This document shows positions 16,836 through 23,387 of a stretch of 64,000 nt of DNA, in pieces. The stretch's first letter is position 1. Each line of letters starts with the position of its first letter. A model generated the notes under the pieces. The model was not told where the DNA came from. It ran no database searches and saw only the letters and a list, made by a program, of their open reading frames with translations. Both the position numbers and the translations under genes were made by a program. Origin of the DNA: Vicinamibacterales bacterium (lineage in GTDB: Bacteria; Acidobacteriota; Vicinamibacteria; Vicinamibacterales; UBA2999); NCBI GenBank assembly GCA_030680175.1, contig JAUXWO010000075.1, positions 1 through 64,000 on the forward strand, read 5' to 3'.

Positions 16836-18275
16836 ATGGGTACCAGTGCTTTCGACGCCGTCATCCCCGTCATCTGCGTCACGCTCGCCGGCCTCGTCGT
16901 GCTGCTGGCCGAGTCGTTCCGCAAGAAGCAGGAGCGCATGCCGCTCGGCGGCCTCGCGCTCATCGGCCTGATCGGCGCGGTCATCGCCTGCGTCCTGCTG
17001 TGGGACCGCAACGCGACGAGCTTCGGCATGGTCACCGCCGACAACTACGCGCTCTTCGTCAACCTGATCATCCTCACCGTCGGCATCCTGACCGTCGTCT
17101 TCTCGCAGCACACGGTCGAGCGGGACGGCCTGCCCGCCGGCGAGTACTACGCGCTGCTGCTCTTCGCGATCGTCGGCATGATGCTGATGGTGCAGGCCAC
17201 GGACCTGCTCCTCGTCTTCCTCGCGCTGGAGACGATGTCGATTGCGGTGTACGTGCTGACGGGCATCCGGTTCAACGACGCGCGGGGGACGGAAGCGGCG
17301 TTCAAGTACTTCCTGCTCGGCGCCTTCGCCAGCGCGTTCCTCCTCTACGGCATTGCGTTCCTGTTCGGCGTGACCGGGACGACCAGCCTCGACGGCATCG
17401 GCACGGTCGTGGCGGCGCAGTCGATGAGCGGCAACCCGATGATCCTCGCCGCGATCGCGCTGCTGATCGTCGGCTTCGGCTTCAAGGTGGGGGTCGTGCC
17501 GTTCCACCAGTGGTCGCCCGACGCCTACGAGGGGGCGCCGGCGCTCGTCACGGGCTTCATGTCCACGGGCGTGAAGGCGGCGGCGATGGCCGCGTTCGCC
17601 CGGATCTTCCTGTCGTCGCTCGAGCCGATGATCACCGACTGGGCGCCCGTGCTCTGGGGCGTGGCCGCAATCACGATGATCCTCGGCACGGTGGTCGGCG
17701 TGGCGCAGACGAACCTGAAGCGGATGCTCGCCTACTCGAGCATCGCGCACGCGGGCTACCTGCTGGTGGGCATCGTCGCCGGCAACGAGGTGGGGAAGGC
17801 CGCCATCCTGTTCTATCTGGCCGCCTACGCCCTGACCAACGTGGCCGGCTTCGCCATCATCGGCCTGCTCGGGACGAAGGCGGCGCCGAACGACGACCTG
17901 CGCGACTACGCCGGGCTGTGGCACACCCACCCGGCGCTGGCGGGGCTGATGACGATCGTGCTGCTGTCGCTCGGGGGCTTCCCGCCGACGGCCGGCTTCA
18001 TCGCGAAGTGGTACATCTTCAGCGCGGCCGTCGGATCGGGCTACTACTGGCTGGCGATCATCGGCTTCCTGTCGAGCGTCGTCTCCGTCTTCTTCTACCT
18101 GCGCATCGTCGTGATGATGTTCATGACGGAGCGGGACGCGCGTCCGGTGCCGCTGCCGGTGGCGGCGAGCGCGATGGCGGGCCTCGCCGTGACGGTGGCC
18201 GCGATCCTGTATCTGGGCATCCTGCCGTCGCGCGTAATCGACCTGGCGGCCGCCTCCATCAGCACGGTCTTCTAG
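16836..18275 (+). CDS. nuoN: NADH-quinone oxidoreductase subunit N
   Basis: A 479-aa antiporter-like subunit that ends the operon. Motifs include LALETMSIAVYVLTG, KVGVVPFHQWSPDAYEGAPA and NLKRMLAYSSIAHAGYLL. The final residues are followed by a TAG whose last G starts a 147-bp palindromic element, so the element abuts or has replaced the original 3' end. Length is normal (about 480 aa). No further nuo genes follow, so the missing G and I subunits must be encoded elsewhere if this complex oxidises NADH. Confidence 0.96.
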   Translation: MGTSAFDAVIPVICVTLAGLVVLLAESFRKKQERMPLGGLALIGLIGAVIACVLLWDRNATSFGMVTADNYALFVNLIILTVGILTVVFSQHTVERDGLPAGEYYALLLFAIVGMMLMVQATDLLLVFLALETMSIAVYVLTGIRFNDARGTEAAFKYFLLGAFASAFLLYGIAFLFGVTGTTSLDGIGTVVAAQSMSGNPMILAAIALLIVGFGFKVGVVPFHQWSPDAYEGAPALVTGFMSTGVKAAAMAAFARIFLSSLEPMITDWAPVLWGVAAITMILGTVVGVAQTNLKRMLAYSSIAHAGYLLVGIVAGNEVGKAAILFYLAAYALTNVAGFAIIGLLGTKAAPNDDLRDYAGLWHTHPALAGLMTIVLLSLGGFPPTAGFIAKWYIFSAAVGSGYYWLAIIGFLSSVVSVFFYLRIVVMMFMTERDARPVPLPVAASAMAGLAVTVAAILYLGILPSRVIDLAAASISTVF

Positions 18276-18421
18276 GGGTCTGGCACCGTGACATCGAAAA
18301 CCGCGCAGTCTCTGCGTACGCCCCCTGTGGAAAACTCGGCGTAAGTGCCGGTCGGCGAGCGCACGTCCACACCGCAGTACGCAGAAACTGCGCGGTTTTC
18401 GATGTCACGGTGCCAGACCCC
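18275..18421. repeat. 45-bp inverted repeat element between nuoN and a convergent kinase gene
   Basis: Two 45-bp arms (18275-18319 and 18377-18421) are reverse complements with a single mismatch and enclose a 57-base centre without an ORF. The arms begin GGGGTCTGGCACCGTG. The left arm touches the nuoN stop. The right arm encodes the last residues (LRGLAP) and the TGA of the convergent gene. It could be a MITE-like or REP-derived element that also works as a bidirectional transcription end. No transposase is present. Confidence 0.9.
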
Positions 18422-19949
18422 TCAGCACCCTGGCCTCGGTCTCGTCAGGCGTGCCGCTGGCATCCACCCGAATCCAGTCGACAGGGCCCGTCCCCTCGGC
18501 CAGTTGCTGCTCGAGCACGGCGCGGGTGGCGTCAGATGCATCACCCCGGCGTGCGGCGATTCGGGCGGCCAGCGCTTCGCCTGGCGCCTCGAGCCACAGC
18601 CCGACAAACGGCACTCCGGCCCTGCGCGCCACATCGGCCACCGCCGCCCGGTCTTCCGGCCGGGCCCAGACGGCATCACCCACGACCGCGGAGCCGTGGC
18701 CGAGGGCCGTCATGGCCTGCGTGCAGAGCGCGCCGTAGACGCGGGCGTTGGCGGCCGCGCCATAGGCGTCGGCTCCAAGCCGTGCCTCGACGTCGACCCC
18801 GTGCAGCACCTTGCGCAGCACGTCGCTTCGGAGGACGAGGGCGCCCGGCGGCACGCCGAGTGACGGGGCGAGCCGCGTCGCCTGTGTCGACTTGCCGGAG
18901 CCAGACAGCCCGCCAATCGCCACGAGCACCGGGGGCGCCGGGGTGAGCAGCCGCAGCGCCATCTGCAGGTACCCGCTCGCGAGCCGTTCGAGGTCGTCGC
19001 GCCCGCCGGCCTCGCGTTGCAGGCGGGCGGCGGTGGCGCTCGTCTTGGCCCGGATCGCGGCGCGGCACGAGAGAAAGAAGGGGATGAGCGGCAGCGCGTC
19101 GAGGTCGCCCGTGGCCGCGAGGTAGTGGCTGAACACGACATTGGCGTGGACCGGCAGGCCCCGGTGGATCAGGTCCATCACCAGGAACGCCAGGTCGTAC
19201 GCCACGTCGATCGACGACAGCTCGTCGTTGAACTCGATGCCATCGAACAGCACCGGCGTCCCGTCGAGCAGCACCACGTTGCGGAGGTGCAGGTCGCCAT
19301 GGCACTCCCTGACGAAGCCCGCCTCGCGCCGGCGGTCGAGCCGCGCCGCGTGACGTGCCAGGGCGGCGAGGCCCGCGTGCGTGACCTGCGCGCTCGCCTC
19401 CGCGTCGAGCGCACCGGCCTCGGCGGCGAACGCGCGCGCGTTGCCGTCGACGACCCATCGCATGCCCGCGGCCCCGCCATGATCGCGTCGGGGCGTGGCG
19501 CTGGCATGCAGGCGGGCCACCGCCCGAGCCAGGCCGGGCATCCACGCGAGGTCCAGGGCCCCGCGGGCGGCCAGCTTGTCAAAGAGCGCCTCCTGCGGGA
19601 ACCGCCGCATGACGACGACCCAGTCGACGGGGGCGCCGCCGCCATCGAAAGCCAGTGTGCCGTCCGCCTCGCGGGTGACCGCCGAGACCCCGAGATACAG
19701 ATCAGGCGCCAGCCGGCGGTTGAGGCGGTATTCCGCCTCGCAGGCCTGGCGACGGCGCGCCACGGTCGAGAAGTCGAGGTAGTCGTACCGCACGGCGCGC
19801 TTCAGCTTGCAGGCGCGTTCGCCGGCGAGGAAGACCGACGCGCTGTGCGTGTCGATGCGCGTCACCTCCGGCGCCCCGGGGTAGCTGGACGGCTGCGAAA
19901 GCCAGTCGAGCACCACCGTCTGGTCGTCGTCGTGCTGGGAGGGGGCCAT
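18405..19949 (-). CDS. bifunctional APH-like phosphotransferase / P-loop kinase
   Basis: A 514-aa protein joining two domains. Residues about 30-300 resemble aminoglycoside/choline-type kinases, with catalytic HGDLHLRN at 217-224 and metal-binding FDGIEFND at 235-242. Residues about 340-510 are a zeta-toxin/gluconate-kinase-like P-loop domain with GGLSGSGKST at 346-355 and a later ARPEDR segment. Proteins with this fusion are widespread and annotated generically. The substrate is unknown and resistance to aminoglycosides should not be assumed. The last six residues and the stop codon are supplied by a palindromic element, so the native C-terminus may have been slightly altered. It is divergent from the small 2TM gene. 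Confidence 0.82.
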   Translation of the reverse strand: MAPSQHDDDQTVVLDWLSQPSSYPGAPEVTRIDTHSASVFLAGERACKLKRAVRYDYLDFSTVARRRQACEAEYRLNRRLAPDLYLGVSAVTREADGTLAFDGGGAPVDWVVVMRRFPQEALFDKLAARGALDLAWMPGLARAVARLHASATPRRDHGGAAGMRWVVDGNARAFAAEAGALDAEASAQVTHAGLAALARHAARLDRRREAGFVRECHGDLHLRNVVLLDGTPVLFDGIEFNDELSSIDVAYDLAFLVMDLIHRGLPVHANVVFSHYLAATGDLDALPLIPFFLSCRAAIRAKTSATAARLQREAGGRDDLERLASGYLQMALRLLTPAPPVLVAIGGLSGSGKSTQATRLAPSLGVPPGALVLRSDVLRKVLHGVDVEARLGADAYGAAANARVYGALCTQAMTALGHGSAVVGDAVWARPEDRAAVADVARRAGVPFVGLWLEAPGEALAARIAARRGDASDATRAVLEQQLAEGTGPVDWIRVDASGTPDETEARVLRGLAP

Positions 19950-19996
19950 GCCCCATCATCGCTCCAACCCGCTCTCCGCGCTCGGGGAACCGCCGG

Positions 19997-20027
19997 TTGA
20001 ACCTGACCGCCAGCGGGTGCGTAGAAT
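19997..20027 (+). promoter_or_regulatory. sigma70-like promoter of the 2TM protein gene
   Basis: TTGAAC at 19997-20002 and TAGAAT at 20022-20027 with a 19-bp spacer lie 20 bases before the GTG start of the 2TM protein and behind an AGGGAGG ribosome-binding site. The spacer is slightly long but both hexamers are good. Confidence 0.5.
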
Positions 20028-20047
20028 ACGGCAGGGAGGCGGACACC

Positions 20048-20275
20048 GTGCAGACCCTCGGCGCGATCAAGTTCCTGTTCATGGGGCCCGTGATTCTGCT
20101 GTTCCTGGTGGTCATCAACATCATGACCTCCCCCGGGCACTGGTGGGTGCAGTGGGCCGCTCTCGGCATCGGCATCGCCTGGGTGATCAGCCTGTTCCGC
20201 GTGATCAAGGCCGCGATCGTGCTCGGGGGCCTCGCCGCGCTCATCGCCTACGTCGCCAACCGCGATCGCGGGTGA
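20048..20275 (+). CDS. small 2TM-type membrane protein
   Basis: A 75-aa protein with two or three hydrophobic segments (residues 8-26, 37-52 and 55-69). The HWWVQWAALGIGIAW stretch resembles the 2TM domain found near sensor kinases and in small membrane proteins. I chose the GTG at 20048 because AGGGAGG lies at the right distance and the more upstream ATG would precede the promoter. The TGA stop is the first three bases of a repeat that also ends alr 22 kb away. Function unknown. Confidence 0.6.
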   Translation: MQTLGAIKFLFMGPVILLFLVVINIMTSPGHWWVQWAALGIGIAWVISLFRVIKAAIVLGGLAALIAYVANRDRG

Positions 20276-20349
20276 TCACGTACAAACACGAAGGTCACGT
20301 CCGCCTCCGCGGCCGGAGGCCGCCGGCGTGACGTGACCTTCGTGTTTGT
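20273..20349. repeat. inverted ACGAAGG repeat module, second copy at alr
   Basis: Positions 20273-20322 match 42788-42837 at 48 of 50 bases, starting exactly with the TGA stop of the host gene in both cases. Here the module closes into a hairpin with perfect 20-bp arms (20282-20301 and 20330-20349) ending in ACAAACACGAAGG and its complement. It lies between convergent genes (2TM and selA), so it may terminate both, but there is no T-run. Confidence 0.85.
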
Positions 20350-20355
20350 CCGTCG

Positions 20356-21726
20356 CTATCGCAGCGCGTTGACGATCGTGTCGTCCTCGCCGGGCGCGAC
20401 GGTTCGCAGGTCGAGGACCACGCGGTCGTCGACGATGCGGGCGATGATCGGCGGGCGCCCCCCGCGGAGACGCCCTTCCAGCGCGTCGGCGCTCAGGCCC
20501 GCGCGCGACACCGCGACGAGGCGCGTCGGCAGTTCCAGCCCGGGTGCGCTGCCGCCGCCCACCGCGGATCCGCCCTCCAGGACCTCGACAGACCAGCCCG
20601 CCGCCGCGAGGGTCGCGGCCAGCGCGCGCGCCCGTGCCTCGATGGCCGCCACCGGCATGGCGATCATCCGCGCCACCGGCACGGTGTCCGCGGCGCGGCC
20701 GGCGAGGTGCTCGAGGAGCGTCGCCTCGAGCGCGGCGAGCGTGAGCTTGTCGACGCGCAGGGCGCGCATCAGTGGGTGCGCGCGCAGCCGGTCCACGAGC
20801 GCCCGCCGCCCGGCGAGGATCCCCGCCTGCGGGCCGCCCAGGATCTTGTCGCCGCTGAAGCAGACGAGATCGACGCCGGCCTCGAGTGAGGCGCGGACGG
20901 GTGGTTCAAACGCCCACCCGTCCTGCAGGTTGCCGCTTCCGAGATCCTCGGCGACCGGCACACCCACGGCGCGGCCTGCCTCGACGAGGGCGGGCAGCGA
21001 TGGCCGCTCCGTGAAGCCCTCGACCCTGAAGTTCGAGGGATGCACCCGCAGGATGAGCGCCGTCTTCGGTCCGGCGGCCACGGTGTAGTCGCTGACGCGC
21101 GTGCGGTTGGTGGTGCCGACCTCGCGCAGCGTGGCGCCCGACTGCGCCATGACGTCCGGCACGCGGAAGCCGCCGCCGATCTCGACGAGCTCGCCCCGCG
21201 AGATCAGCACCTCCCGTCCGCTCGCCAGGCCCGCCAGCATCAGCATCGTCGCCGCCGCGTTGTTGTTGACGACGACGGCGGCCTCGGCGCCGGTGGCGAG
21301 GGTCAGGAGGCGCTCGGCATGGACGGTGCGGGAGCCGCGCGCGCCGCGCTCGAGGTCGTACTCGAGGTTCGAGTAGCCCTGCGCGACGGCGACGAGGTGC
21401 GCGAGGGCCGCGGGGGCGAGGGGGGCCCGTCCGAGGTTGGTGTGCACGATGACGCCGGTCGCGTTGATGACCGGCACGAGCGAGCCCCGCATGTCGCGCG
21501 CGAGTACGCTGGTGGCCGCCGCCTCGATGGCACGTGCCGCCGCCTCGGGCGAGTCCGGGGCGCCTGGGCCGCCGTCTGTGAGCGTGCGGCGTACGGTCAC
21601 CGCGCCGTCCCGCAGCGCCTCGAGCGTGGATCCTGCCCCGTACGCCCGCTCGAGCGCCTGCACGGCCGGGCGCTGCCGGATCTGGTCGATCGAGGGAATC
21701 ACCCTGAAGTCAGGCACGGCACCCAT
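20356..21726 (-). CDS. selA: L-seryl-tRNA(Sec) selenium transferase
   Basis: A 456-aa PLP enzyme that converts Ser-tRNA(Sec) to Sec-tRNA(Sec) using selenophosphate. Support: the N-terminal IPSIDQIRQRPAVQAL helix, VINATGVIVHTNLGRAPL, VNNNAAATMLML, and the PLP lysine in CFSGDKILGGPQAGIL (about residue 295). Length is normal. Its usual partner selB and tRNA-Sec are not adjacent. The neighbours are unrelated. The enzyme implies that the organism encodes selenoproteins. SelA-like paralogs without a selenium role exist, so the call rests on overall similarity. Confidence 0.9.
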   Translation of the reverse strand: MGAVPDFRVIPSIDQIRQRPAVQALERAYGAGSTLEALRDGAVTVRRTLTDGGPGAPDSPEAAARAIEAAATSVLARDMRGSLVPVINATGVIVHTNLGRAPLAPAALAHLVAVAQGYSNLEYDLERGARGSRTVHAERLLTLATGAEAAVVVNNNAAATMLMLAGLASGREVLISRGELVEIGGGFRVPDVMAQSGATLREVGTTNRTRVSDYTVAAGPKTALILRVHPSNFRVEGFTERPSLPALVEAGRAVGVPVAEDLGSGNLQDGWAFEPPVRASLEAGVDLVCFSGDKILGGPQAGILAGRRALVDRLRAHPLMRALRVDKLTLAALEATLLEHLAGRAADTVPVARMIAMPVAAIEARARALAATLAAAGWSVEVLEGGSAVGGGSAPGLELPTRLVAVSRAGLSADALEGRLRGGRPPIIARIVDDRVVLDLRTVAPGEDDTIVNALR

Positions 21727-21799
21727 GGTAGGCCACCGGGCGCCGTGGGTGCCACCGATCCGCGAGGCGCCTGACGGCCCCCTCTGGCACCCGGAGCCA

Positions 21800-21808
21800 T
21801 GTTACGAT
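21800..21808 (+). promoter_or_regulatory. extended -10 promoter immediately upstream of the 21818 gene
   Basis: TGTTACGAT at 21800-21808 fits an extended -10 element. Its expected start of transcription falls only a few bases before the ATG at 21818, leaving no room for a ribosome-binding site and suggesting a leaderless transcript. Confidence 0.4.
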
Positions 21809-21817
21809 CCGTGATTC

Positions 21818-22231
21818 ATGTCCACGACCGAACGGAAGCACCGCCCCCTCGAGCGCTTCTGGCCGTACCAGGAACTTGTCGAAGAGCCGACGGCGGAGGA
21901 ACTCGCGGCGATCGATCCGGAACTGCACGCGGCGCTCTTCGGCGCGCGCGATCTGCCGTTCTCGATCACGGTGGTCTTCGGCGTGTTCGACGGCCCCGGG
22001 TATCCGGCCGCCGTCGCACTCGCGAAGGCCTCGGCCGAGTATCGCGAGACCGGCCGTGACGACGCGGTGCGGCATCGGGCGCGGTACTTCTCGCCGGAGG
22101 CGGGCCGGCTGCGCGACCTCTGGGTGCACGTCGGCGAGGCGCCGGGCGTGGAGGTGCTGATCGACGACCGGCCGGTGCCGCACGCGCGCGAGCTGTGGCT
22201 CCCGCTCCTCTGGTTCACGCTGCTGCGGTGA
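21818..22231 (+). CDS. conserved-looking hypothetical protein
   Basis: A 137-aa soluble protein rich in Glu, Ala and aromatic residues (FWPYQELVEEPTAEELAAI near the start, HARELWLPLLWFTLLR at the end). I do not recognise the family. It has no signal peptide, membrane helix or known catalytic motif. It is followed after four bases by the MXAN_5187-type gene, so the two are probably one operon. Coding is supported by codon bias and by a plausible extended -10 promoter directly upstream of the ATG. Confidence 0.65.
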   Translation: MSTTERKHRPLERFWPYQELVEEPTAEELAAIDPELHAALFGARDLPFSITVVFGVFDGPGYPAAVALAKASAEYRETGRDDAVRHRARYFSPEAGRLRDLWVHVGEAPGVEVLIDDRPVPHARELWLPLLWFTLLR

Positions 22232-22235
22232 GGCC

Positions 22236-22859
22236 GTGGCCCCCAAGACCGAGATCGATCGGGAGCTGATGCAACTCGAGTCGGACATGAAGCGGCTCGA
22301 GGGTGAGTACACCATGTACTTCGCCGGCCGGCTGCCGCGTCCGCCGTGGGAGTCCCGGTCGCGGGTCGATGCGCTCGTGAAGCGGATCGATCGCCTGCAC
22401 ATCCACAACACCGCCGAGCGCTTTCGCTTCAGCACGCTGCAGACGCGCTACTCGACGTTCTGCGATCTCTGGGAGCGCGCGCTGCGCGCCAAGGAAGAGG
22501 GGCGGCCGATTCCCGGGCGCCTCCGGGCGGGAGGGGCGTCCGCGCCCGAGGCGCCGGCGGCGCCGGTCACGCCGGCCGAGGCGGCCCGCGGGCGCAAGGA
22601 CGACCTGATGCACGTCGCCAGCTTCCGCAACCCCGCGACGGAGCCGGACAAGGTGAAGGAGCTCTACGAGCGCGTCGCCGAAGCGCGGCGCGCCACGGGC
22701 GAGCCCGCCGTGCCCTTCGAGCGGTTCCGCGATCTGGTGCAGCACCAGGTCGCCAAGCTCGGGCAGGGCGGCGAGGTCGCCTTCAAGGTGGCGCTCAAGG
22801 ATGGCAAGGTGAACCTGACGTCGCGGGCCATCAAGGCCAGGGATGACGAGGGCGGATGA
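22236..22859 (+). CDS. MXAN_5187 C-terminal-domain-like protein
   Basis: A 207-aa protein starting at GTG. Residues 1-90 form a helical region (ELMQLESDMKRLEGEYTMYF, then RIDRLHIHNTAERFRF and LQTRYSTFCDLWERAL) that matches, from memory, the domain annotated after Myxococcus MXAN_5187. A Pro/Ala-rich linker spans residues about 95-125. The C-terminal segment ends VAFKVALKDGKVNLTSRAIK, a small beta-rich tail also seen in that family. In Myxococcota related proteins occur near type IV pilus or signalling genes, but their role is not established. It is coupled to the preceding hypothetical gene. Confidence 0.6.
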   Translation: MAPKTEIDRELMQLESDMKRLEGEYTMYFAGRLPRPPWESRSRVDALVKRIDRLHIHNTAERFRFSTLQTRYSTFCDLWERALRAKEEGRPIPGRLRAGGASAPEAPAAPVTPAEAARGRKDDLMHVASFRNPATEPDKVKELYERVAEARRATGEPAVPFERFRDLVQHQVAKLGQGGEVAFKVALKDGKVNLTSRAIKARDDEGG

Positions 22860-22940
22860 GGCGGGGGGGATGCGGTGCGGCGGGGAGCGGCGAGGCCGTC
22901 GTGCCGGGTCGCGACCGACCCGGCACCGGCTGCAAGTGGT

Positions 22941-23144
22941 TCAGACGATGGTGACGTTGCCGGCCTGGGGGCCCTTCGGACCATCAACGATTTCGAATTC
23001 GACCGGCTGGCCCTCCTCGAGGGAGCGGAAGCCCGAGCCCTGGATCGCCGAGTAGTGCACGAAGACATCGCTGCCTCCGTCGCGCTCGATGAACCCGTAG
23101 CCCTTGGCGTTATTGAACCACTTGACCTTGCCTGTGATGCGCAT
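22941..23144 (-). CDS. csp: cold-shock domain protein
   Basis: A 67-aa single cold-shock domain with both RNA-binding motifs, KGYGFIE (residues 14-20) and VFVHYSAI (27-34). It should bind single-stranded RNA or DNA, act as an RNA chaperone and oppose terminator hairpins. An AGGAAG ribosome-binding site precedes the ATG. The gene has an approximately 130-base leader between a near-consensus promoter and the ORF, and that leader contains an intrinsic terminator. This suggests autoregulation by attenuation. Confidence 0.97.
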   Translation of the reverse strand: MRITGKVKWFNNAKGYGFIERDGGSDVFVHYSAIQGSGFRSLEEGQPVEFEIVDGPKGPQAGNVTIV

Positions 23145-23226
23145 CGTTCTTCTTCCTGGCTTGCTGTGGCGGAGCCACCTGACCGATCGAGTCCCGAATC
23201 ATCCACGGATGAGCCGGGGTCCTACA

Positions 23227-23273
23227 AAAAAAGGCCGCGCTCGCGGCCTTCCGCGTGTCCCTCGGGAGGGACC
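23227..23273 (-). terminator. leader terminator / attenuator upstream of csp
   Basis: Read on the minus strand, a 6-bp hairpin (23273-23258) is followed by a GC-rich hairpin with 9-base complementary arms (23251-23243 and 23240-23232) and seven T residues (23233-23227). This is a textbook intrinsic terminator, lying between the csp promoter and the csp start codon, 82 bases before the ATG. No other minus-strand gene lies upstream for it to terminate, so an attenuator or a short stable RNA is implied. Confidence 0.8.
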
Positions 23274-23281
23274 GCAACGGG

Positions 23282-23310
23282 ATGATATCGGCCCGCCATC
23301 CGGGTGTCAA
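23282..23310 (-). promoter_or_regulatory. near-consensus sigma70 promoter of csp
   Basis: On the minus strand TTGACA (23310-23305) and TATCAT (23287-23282) are separated by exactly 17 bp, the best promoter match in the window. Transcription would start near 23275, just before the two leader hairpins, and run towards csp. Confidence 0.8.
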
Positions 23311-23387
23311 TTGTCGAGTCCCCTTTCGCGTGCGAAACGGGGAGGTTTCTCCGAATCTTCGCCATCCTTCTTCCTGAGTGAGTGCCC

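Noticed and set aside
18275-18421. Complete insertion sequence
   Set aside because: Only 147 bases, no transposase frame and no clear target-site duplication; kept as a repeat element instead.
18405-19949. Aminoglycoside resistance gene
   Set aside because: The APH fold is shared by many metabolic kinases, and the fusion is a widespread chromosomal family with no resistance evidence.
20356-21726. Selenocysteine UGA readthrough of a gene in this window
   Set aside because: I looked for frames that resume after TGA with homology on both sides and saw none. selA alone is not evidence for a local selenoprotein.
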